Source of the DNA: CAVLCC01 sp963624975
GTDB taxonomy: Bacteria > Actinomycetota > Coriobacteriia > Coriobacteriales > CADBOM01
Length of the DNA: 11,312 nucleotides
Direction of reading: 5' to 3'
Assembly (NCBI GenBank): GCA_963624975.1
Contig: CAVFRF010000060.1
Location: 1-11,312, forward strand
Of this stretch, positions 5,805 through 11,312 are shown in pieces (the stretch's first letter is position 1; every line of letters starts with the position of its first letter). Both the position numbers and the translations under genes were made by a program. The notes under the pieces were generated by a model. It was not told where the DNA came from. It did no database searches and saw only the letters and a program-made list of their open reading frames with translations.

Positions 5805-6059
5805 ATGCCAGTAATTTCCAGATTCTTTGGGATCGTTATCAGGATGTACTTCTTCCAATCCGAGCACAACCCACCGCATATTCACGCGATATACGGCGAA
5901 GACACTGCAGCTTTCGACATCGCTACTGGCAAATTGCTGGACGGAGAGATGTCTCGCCGTGCAACGGATCTCGTAGAAGAATGGATTGCCCTGAATAGGG
6001 AATCGCTCATGGAAATGTGGGAAACGCAGGAATTCAGAAAGCTTCCCCCGCTTGAATGA
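5805..6059 (+). CDS. DUF4160 domain protein (putative toxin-like partner)
   Basis: An 84-aa protein, full length for DUF4160. It shows the family's opening (MPVISRFFGIVIRMYF), the signature HNPPHIHAIYGE at 21-32, the TGKLLDGEM segment, and the EEWIALNRESLMEMW helix near the C-terminus. The two or three histidines in the signature could bind metal or be catalytic, but no activity is established to my knowledge. The start has AAGGAGA seven bases upstream. It sits 13 bp before a DUF2442 gene. These two domains are commonly adjacent, and the pair is organised like a toxin-antitoxin module with an upstream palindrome. GC content is clearly lower than the helicase, consistent with transfer. Domain call is strong; the toxin role is inference. 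Confidence 0.85.
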   Translation: MPVISRFFGIVIRMYFFQSEHNPPHIHAIYGEDTAAFDIATGKLLDGEMSRRATDLVEEWIALNRESLMEMWETQEFRKLPPLE

Positions 6060-6072
6060 GAGGTGAGCCGAC

Positions 6073-6510
6073 ATGTTCAACAAGATCAAAGAAATCTATC
6101 CTCGAGCTGGCAAGTCACTCGCCGTGCTCTTTGCGAACGGAACCACCAAGCTCTACGACATGGAACCGCTCATCAGAAAGCATCCCGCTTTCCAACCGCT
6201 CGAAAACGATGAGCTTTTTCAGTCGGCATCGGTGGACCCCGGCGGATACGGTGTGTACTGGAACGACGACATCGACATTTCGTGCGACGAGCTATGGGAT
6301 AACGGCCATCCTGTTGAGACGCCGTTTGACGGATTGATGTCGTTCGCAGATGCATCGGAGCTCTGGGGCCTAAGCGAGTCGACCCTGCGCAAGGCGGTAT
6401 CGTACGGCAAGATCGAGTCCGGCACCGACGCGCGCAAATACGGCAAGCAATGGGTAGTCACACGCGATGCGATGATGCGCGAGTACGGTACCCCGATCGG
6501 TCGCGCGTGA
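6073..6510 (+). CDS. DUF2442 protein with C-terminal helix-turn-helix (putative antitoxin/repressor)
   Basis: A 145-aa protein in two parts. Residues about 1-82 match DUF2442, with SLAVLFANGTTKLYDMEPLI, a PLENDELFQSASVD segment and VYWNDDIDISCDELWDNG. Residues about 88-138 form a small helix-turn-helix unit (MSFADASELWGLSESTLRKAV, then GKIESGTDARKYGKQWVVTRDAM), like those that read palindromic operators. The fusion makes this the likely DNA-binding member of the pair and a candidate repressor at the 5741-5770 inverted repeat. The start ATG at 6073 has GAGGTGAG upstream, partly overlapping the DUF4160 stop region. No TM segments or signal peptide. The antitoxin role is inferred from domain pairing and context. 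Confidence 0.85.
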   Translation: MFNKIKEIYPRAGKSLAVLFANGTTKLYDMEPLIRKHPAFQPLENDELFQSASVDPGGYGVYWNDDIDISCDELWDNGHPVETPFDGLMSFADASELWGLSESTLRKAVSYGKIESGTDARKYGKQWVVTRDAMMREYGTPIGRA

Positions 6511-6536
6511 AATCCGCGATGCCCGTCTCTGCGTCC

Positions 6537-6579
6537 AAAGCCTCATCGTCACGGCGACCATGTAGGGTCACTGTCTTCT
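6537..6579 (+). pseudogene. Remnant of the small membrane gene's 3' end (right copy of the 43-bp direct repeat)
   Basis: In frame, this region reads QSLIVTATM followed by TAG (6563-6565), against QSLIVTAIV and TAG in the intact gene ending at 4948. Nucleotide identity continues past the stop through CACTGTCTTCT and ends at the helicase -10 element. Only the gene's tail is present. It begins shortly after the DUF2442 stop at 6510, so the 5' part was lost or never copied. It marks the right boundary of the inserted or duplicated block. Confidence 0.65.
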
Positions 6580-6584
6580 ATAAT
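6579..6584 (+). promoter_or_regulatory. Consensus -10 element of the helicase gene
   Basis: A perfect TATAAT lies at 6579-6584 and overlaps the most upstream in-frame ATG (6583), so transcription should start about 7-9 bp downstream and that ATG cannot be in the mRNA. No good -35 is visible at 16-18 bp spacing. This supports translation from 6679 with a 5' leader of about 88 nt. Confidence 0.5.
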
Positions 6585-6678
6585 GGGTAAGCGCGACTTG
6601 CATTCGAGCTCGCGGCGCACGCTCGTGCGCGCGGCGAGCGACTCGCATCCATTCGATAGCAACCCAGAAAGACAGCGA

Positions 6679-9417
6679 ATGAGCAACGACTCTCTCGATA
6701 TGAACGGCAATCCCCCAGACCCCGCCCCCGCAGCCGCCTCCACCCCCACAGCCGCGGCCGATGCCTTCGCGCACGGCTCGTTGGGGCGGCTCTCGCCCGG
6801 GTGGTGGGAACCGGAAGAAGGCGAACCCGAGCTGGAGCCCTGGCTCAACGCCGAGACGGCCTACGAGCGCTTCATCGGCTGGACGGAAGCACGCGGGATC
6901 GAGCTGTGGCCCCATCAGGAGGAGGCCATCATGTCGCTCATGGTGGGCGACCACGTGATCTTGGGCACGCCCACCGGGTCGGGCAAGTCGATGGTGGCGC
7001 TGGGCATGCACTTTCTGGCCATGGCCACGGGCCGCCGCTCCTACTATACGGCTCCCATCAAGGCGCTGGTGAGCGAGAAGTTCTTCAACCTCGTGGAGCT
7101 GCTGGGCCGCGACAACGTGGGCATGGTCACGGGCGACGCGCGCATCAACTCCGACGCTCCGGTGGTATGTTGCACGGCCGAGATTCTGGCGAACATCGCG
7201 CTCACCGAGGGCGAACGCGCCGACGTTGGCTGCGTGGCGATGGACGAGTTCCACTTCTACGGCGAGGCCGATCGCGGCTGGGCCTGGCAGGTTCCGCTGC
7301 TCACCCTTCCCAAAACGCAGTTCCTGCTGATGAGCGCCACGCTCGGCGACACCTCCGACATCGCGAAGTCGCTGGCCGAGCGCACGGGGGTCGACGTGGA
7401 CACGATCGACGACGCGCCGCGCCCGGTGCCGCTGTCCTACGAATACGTGGACACCCCGATCGAGGCCACGGTCGAGCTAGCCCTGCGCCGAGGCGAGGCG
7501 CCGCTGTACCTGGTGCACTTCGCGCAGGACGCGGCGCTCGCGACGGCCACCGCGCTGGCGAGCTACGGCGTGACCACCAAGGAGCAGCGCGAGGCCATCA
7601 AGGACGCGATGAAGGGCACCCGCTTCAGCACCGCGTTCGGCAAGACGCTCAAGCGCCTGCTGGGCTGCGGCGTGGGCGTGCACCACGCAGGGATGCTCCC
7701 CCGCTACCGCCTGCTGGTGGAGAAGCTGGCGCAGCAGGGCCTTCTGCCCGTGATCTGCGGCACCGACACGCTGGGCGTGGGCATCAACGTGCCGATCCAC
7801 ACCGTGGTGCTCACCGGGCTTACCAAGTTCGACGGGTACCGCATGCGCCGCCTTCGCGCGCGCGAGTTCCACCAGATCGCCGGGCGCGCGGGCCGCGCCG
7901 GATTCGACACCGAGGGCATGGTGATCGCCGAGGCGCCCGAGCACGAAATCGAGAACGCAAAGCTCGTGCAAAAGGCCGGCGGCGACCCCAAGAAGCTCCG
8001 CAAGCTCAAGAAGAAGAAGCCGCCCGAGGGCTTCGTGACCTGGAACGAGCAGACCTTCGACAAGCTGCGCAACGCGGCTCCCGAGAAGCTAAAGCCACGC
8101 ATGCGCGTGACCCACTCTATGGTGCTGTCGTGCGTGCTGCACGGCGGCGACGCATACGCGCGGGTCAAGCGCATCATCGCCGACTCCGCGCAAACCGACG
8201 AGGAGAAACTCGCGCTATACCAGCGCACAGACGAGATCTTCGACACGCTTATCCACACCGGAGTGGTGGAGAGACGCGCCGTCGGTGCGGACACGATACC
8301 CGAGAGCGATGCAAGTGAAGTTGAGCTCTCGGTTGTTGATGAGTTGCCTGATTCGCCCGCGAGCGAAGATTCGTCCGACAGCGGCATCGAGTACGTCACG
8401 ACCGTCGACCTGCCGGAAGACTTCGCGCTCGACCAGCCGCTTTCGCCCTTCCTCATCGCGGCTCTCGAGCTGCTAGATCCCGAGAGCGAGACATACGCGC
8501 TCGACGTGATCTCGATGGCGGAGGCCACACTCGACAACCCGCGGCAGGTGCTGCGCGCGCAGGAGCGAGTGGAGCGCAACAAGGCCGTGGACAAGATGAA
8601 GGCCGCCGGCATAGAGTACGACGAGCGCATGGAGCGCATTCAGGATGTAACCTACCCCAAGCCGCTGGAGGAGCTGCTGGCGGTTGCGTTCGAGAACTAT
8701 TGCAAGGGCGTGCCATGGGCGCGCGACTTCGAGCTGCAGCCCAAGTCGGTGCTGCGCGACATGATCGAGACCGCGTCGGACTTCAAAACATACATCGGCC
8801 GATACAAGATCGCCCGGTCGGAGGGCACGTTGCTGCGCTACCTCTCCGATGCCTACCGCGTGCTGAGCCGCACGATTCCCATGTCGAAGCGCGACGAACG
8901 CCTCGACGACATCGTGTCGTGGCTGGGCTTCATGGTGCATTCGATCGACTCGAGTCTGGTGGACGAATGGGAGAACGCGGGCGCGTCTGCAGATGCCGAG
9001 AGTGCCGCGCCGCCTGAGGCGGATGCCGTGGTGCGCGACAGGCGCGGCATGCGCGTGATGGTGAGAAACGCGCTGTTCCTGCGGGTGAGGATGGCCTCGC
9101 TTCGCAAGGAGCGCGAGCTTGGCGAGATGGACTCGGAATGGGGCTGCGGCGAACGCAGATGGCGCGAGGCCCTGCAAGGCTATTTCGAGGTGCACGCAGA
9201 AGTGCTCACCGATGCCGACGCGCGCTCGGCAGCCTACCTCATGATCGACGAGGACGACGAGAAGGCCGACCACATATGGCACGTGCGCCAGATCTTCAGC
9301 GACCCGGAGGGCGACCACGACTTCGCCATCGCAGCCGACGTGGACCTCGATGCCACGCAGGAAGAAGGCGAAGCGGTGTTCGCCAACTTCCGCGTGGGTT
9401 TCGTCGAGGATCTGTAG
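6679..9417 (+). CDS. DEAD/DEAH-box superfamily 2 helicase with DUF3516 domain (Ski2-like)
   Basis: A 912-aa cytoplasmic ATPase expected to unwind RNA or DNA; the substrate is not known. It carries the Q-motif-like WPHQEEAI, Walker A GTPTGSGKS (96-104), motif II DEFH (189-192), motif III SAT (219-221), a TDTLGVGINVP motif V region and motif VI QIAGRAGRAG (399-408). A Lys-rich stretch (KKLRKLKKKK) follows, then an acidic Ser/Asp-rich linker (about 535-570). The long C-terminal half ends SDPEGDHDFAIAADVDLDA, typical of DUF3516. The start is placed at ATG 6679, because the in-frame ATG at 6583 overlaps the -10 element; only a weak AGAAAGA site precedes 6679, so the start is less certain than the domains. 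Codon use is strongly GC-rich, unlike the cassettes upstream. Its stop abuts the deaminase stop. Confidence 0.93.
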   Translation: MSNDSLDMNGNPPDPAPAAASTPTAAADAFAHGSLGRLSPGWWEPEEGEPELEPWLNAETAYERFIGWTEARGIELWPHQEEAIMSLMVGDHVILGTPTGSGKSMVALGMHFLAMATGRRSYYTAPIKALVSEKFFNLVELLGRDNVGMVTGDARINSDAPVVCCTAEILANIALTEGERADVGCVAMDEFHFYGEADRGWAWQVPLLTLPKTQFLLMSATLGDTSDIAKSLAERTGVDVDTIDDAPRPVPLSYEYVDTPIEATVELALRRGEAPLYLVHFAQDAALATATALASYGVTTKEQREAIKDAMKGTRFSTAFGKTLKRLLGCGVGVHHAGMLPRYRLLVEKLAQQGLLPVICGTDTLGVGINVPIHTVVLTGLTKFDGYRMRRLRAREFHQIAGRAGRAGFDTEGMVIAEAPEHEIENAKLVQKAGGDPKKLRKLKKKKPPEGFVTWNEQTFDKLRNAAPEKLKPRMRVTHSMVLSCVLHGGDAYARVKRIIADSAQTDEEKLALYQRTDEIFDTLIHTGVVERRAVGADTIPESDASEVELSVVDELPDSPASEDSSDSGIEYVTTVDLPEDFALDQPLSPFLIAALELLDPESETYALDVISMAEATLDNPRQVLRAQERVERNKAVDKMKAAGIEYDERMERIQDVTYPKPLEELLAVAFENYCKGVPWARDFELQPKSVLRDMIETASDFKTYIGRYKIARSEGTLLRYLSDAYRVLSRTIPMSKRDERLDDIVSWLGFMVHSIDSSLVDEWENAGASADAESAAPPEADAVVRDRRGMRVMVRNALFLRVRMASLRKERELGEMDSEWGCGERRWREALQGYFEVHAEVLTDADARSAAYLMIDEDDEKADHIWHVRQIFSDPEGDHDFAIAADVDLDATQEEGEAVFANFRVGFVEDL

Positions 9418-11262
9418 CTACTCGGCCAGAAGCGTGGTGAACTCGAACTTCGTGCAATCCACCAGGCCCCGGTTGGTGAGGCGCAGCTCGGGCAGGCAGG
9501 CCAGCGGGATGAGCGCCATCGTCATGAAGGGCGACGGCATCGTGCAGCCGATTTCGGCCCATGCGCCCTCGAGGGAGTCGACCTTCTGGCTCATCTCCTC
9601 GGCGGGAAGCGAGTTCATGAGGCCGGCGATGGGAAGCTCCACGAGGCCCAGCACCCGGCCGTCGGCCACGACCACCATGCCGCCTCCGCACTCGGCCAGC
9701 GTGTTGGCGGCAAGCGCCATGTCGTCGTCGTTGGTGCCCACCACCAGCAGGTTGTGAGCGTCGTGCGCCACAGTGGACGCCATCGCGCCGCGCTTGATGC
9801 CAAAGCCCTTCACGAATCCGCATCCGAACTTGCCCGTCTCGTGATGACGCTCGAACACGAATGTCTTGAGCACGTCCTGCGCAAGGTCGCCCTCGATATG
9901 GCCGTCCACCACGGGAAGGTCCACATGCGTCTCGTAGGTGCCGACCTTGCCCGGAATCACCTCGATGGCCCGCACCCGCGCGACCTGCGGCGCGCTCACA
10001 GCGCCGGCAACATCCGCCGAGCCCGCGCCCGAGGCGGCATCCGCGTACGGCACAGCGAACGTCGACGCGTCGATCGCGTTCCCAAGGTGCATCGACTGCG
10101 TGGCCCAGCGCGGGTAGTCGAAAGGCTCCAGCTCGAAGCACGGACGGCCATCTTCGGACACCACGTCGCCGTCGATCATCATACGCGTGACCTGCAGGTT
10201 CTCCAAATCATCCAGGAACACGATGTCGGCGCACTTGCCCGGCGTGATCGAACCCATGTCGTGGTCGAGCTGGAAGCACTGCGCGCAGTTGATGGTGACC
10301 ATCTGGATGGCCGTGATCGCGTCGATTCCCAGGCTCACCGCCGTGCGCACGATGTGGTCGAGATGCCCCTCGCTCACCAGAGTGTGCGGGTGCGCGTCGT
10401 CGGACACCAGCATCGAGAAGCGCGAGTCCACCTCGTGCTCGGTGATGGCGCTGGCCAGCGTGGGCAGGTCTTTCCAAGCCGAGCCGTAGCGCAGCTGAGC
10501 GTACATGCCCAGGCGCATCTTGGCGATCACGTCTTCGGGACGCGTGGACTCGTGGCAGCAGCGCACGCCCGAGGCGATGTAGGCGTTGAGGCCGCGGTCG
10601 GTCTCGGGGATGGAGTAGTGGCCGGTCACGATGTTGCCCACCGCCAGCGTCTCGGCAATCTCGTCGTGCGGAAGGTCCTGACCGCCCAGCACCCCCACGA
10701 AGTTCATCATCTCGCCCAGGCCGATCACGAAGGGCCACGTCATCGATTCGGCGATGTCGTCGGCCGTGATGGAGCTGCCCGTGTCCTCGAAGCCCGGCAC
10801 CGCCGGCACGCAAGACGGCGTGGTCACCATGGCCTTGAGCGGAGTGCGCTCCACGTCTTGCTGCATGATCCTCACGCCGTCGAGGCCCAGCACGTTGCAG
10901 ATCTCGTGCGGATCCCACATCACTCCGGCAGTGCCGTGGGGCACCACCGCGCGGGCGTACTCGCCAGCGCCCAGCATCGACGACTCGATGTGCATGTGCC
11001 CGTCCAGAAAGCCGGGGGCGATGCAGGCTCCTCCGGCATCGATCACGCACGTGCCCTCGCCGATACAGTGCTCGGCGTTGCCCACGTAGGCGATGCGCCC
11101 CTCGGCAATGGCCACGTCGATGCCGTCCTGCAGCTCCGCGGTGCACACGTTGACGAGCCTGGCTCCCCTGATCACCACGTCGGCCGGCCTGCTGCCCTGC
11201 GCCACCTCGACGAGCGTCTTGGCGCATTGCCACAGCGGTTTCTTGCAAAAGTTGTTGATCAT
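9418..11262 (-). CDS. ade: Adenine deaminase
   Basis: A 614-aa amidohydrolase that converts adenine to hypoxanthine and ammonia (EC 3.5.4.2) in purine salvage. The metal-binding HxH motif is H89/H91 in FLDGHMHIESSM, which is diagnostic of this family together with WDPHEICNV (116-124), GLGEMMNF with E184, GHYS with H215, CCHES with H237/E238 and the catalytic-region LVSDDAHPHTL with D288/D289. The C-terminal adenine-deaminase domain includes AHDAHNLLVVGTND and an EMSQKVDSLE segment. Length is slightly above the usual 580-600, partly from an Ala-rich insertion (ADAASGAGSADVAGAVSA) in the linker between the domains. The ATG at 11262 has GAGAGGTG about seven bases upstream. It is convergent with the helicase with no gap. 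The 50 bases beyond the start hold no clear promoter and end in a G run at the window edge. Confidence 0.97.
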   Translation of the reverse strand: MINNFCKKPLWQCAKTLVEVAQGSRPADVVIRGARLVNVCTAELQDGIDVAIAEGRIAYVGNAEHCIGEGTCVIDAGGACIAPGFLDGHMHIESSMLGAGEYARAVVPHGTAGVMWDPHEICNVLGLDGVRIMQQDVERTPLKAMVTTPSCVPAVPGFEDTGSSITADDIAESMTWPFVIGLGEMMNFVGVLGGQDLPHDEIAETLAVGNIVTGHYSIPETDRGLNAYIASGVRCCHESTRPEDVIAKMRLGMYAQLRYGSAWKDLPTLASAITEHEVDSRFSMLVSDDAHPHTLVSEGHLDHIVRTAVSLGIDAITAIQMVTINCAQCFQLDHDMGSITPGKCADIVFLDDLENLQVTRMMIDGDVVSEDGRPCFELEPFDYPRWATQSMHLGNAIDASTFAVPYADAASGAGSADVAGAVSAPQVARVRAIEVIPGKVGTYETHVDLPVVDGHIEGDLAQDVLKTFVFERHHETGKFGCGFVKGFGIKRGAMASTVAHDAHNLLVVGTNDDDMALAANTLAECGGGMVVVADGRVLGLVELPIAGLMNSLPAEEMSQKVDSLEGAWAEIGCTMPSPFMTMALIPLACLPELRLTNRGLVDCTKFEFTTLLAE

Positions 11263-11312
11263 CAGAGCACCTCTCGTCTTCGTTTCCGAAACACATAAGC
11301 GCAGCGGGGGGG

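Noticed and set aside
3885..6510. Integron-style cassette array
   Set aside because: No integron integrase is present, the shared repeats precede the operons and are far longer than attC sites, and each cassette carries its own promoter and operator.
6583..6678. Helicase start at the most upstream ATG (6583)
   Set aside because: That ATG overlaps a consensus TATAAT and has no ribosome-binding site. The 32 extra residues match no part of the family.
9754..11298. Plus-strand 514-aa frame antisense to adenine deaminase
   Set aside because: It is a GC-rich shadow with a His/Arg-heavy, domain-free translation opposite a clear full-length enzyme.

Overview
The base composition is high in GC over most of the window. 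Together with a DUF3516 Ski2-like helicase (an actinobacterial family) and an AgrC/AgrA-style GHKL kinase plus LytTR regulator, this suggests an anaerobic actinobacterium of the Coriobacteriia, probably Eggerthellaceae. That placement is inference from gene content and style; no rRNA or species marker is present.

Layout. (1) 1-183: the 3' end of an unidentified + strand gene, whose stop codon abuts the stop of the next gene. (2) 184-2976, minus strand, read right to left: a three-gene signalling operon. It encodes a LytTR response regulator, a 7-TM membrane protein that carries the kinase phospho-acceptor histidine but no ATPase domain, and a 3-TM protein that carries the GHKL ATPase domain but has a degraded histidine box. 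The kinase functions appear to be divided between two proteins. (3) 2977-6678: a 3.7-kb accessory region of lower GC. It holds two imperfect copies of a roughly 0.5-kb compound repeat at 3209-3757 and 5170-5657. Each copy has a GC-rich part, a 23-bp tandem array and a 182-bp segment bounded by perfect 13-bp inverted repeats. Each copy is followed by a small two-gene cassette: a Phd/YefM antitoxin with a PIN-domain toxin (3885-4509), and a DUF4160 gene with a DUF2442-HTH gene (5805-6510). A small 2-TM protein gene (4742-4948) lies between them. A 43-bp copy of its 3' end recurs at 6537-6579, which marks the edges of a 1.6-kb inserted or duplicated block. (4) 6679-9417, + strand: a large DEAD/DEAH-type DUF3516 helicase. 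(5) 9418-11262, minus strand: adenine deaminase, convergent with the helicase and abutting it stop to stop.

How it fits together. The outer genes (signalling operon, helicase, adenine deaminase) look like resident chromosome. The interval between the signalling operon and the helicase looks like a hotspot where repeat-linked toxin-antitoxin-like cassettes have accumulated. Both cassettes are preceded by palindromic sequences placed as autoregulatory operators would be. The most interesting items are the split histidine kinase, the compound repeat with its TIR-bounded 182-bp segment beside two different TA-like modules, and a G9 tract in the spacer of a candidate promoter for the signalling operon.
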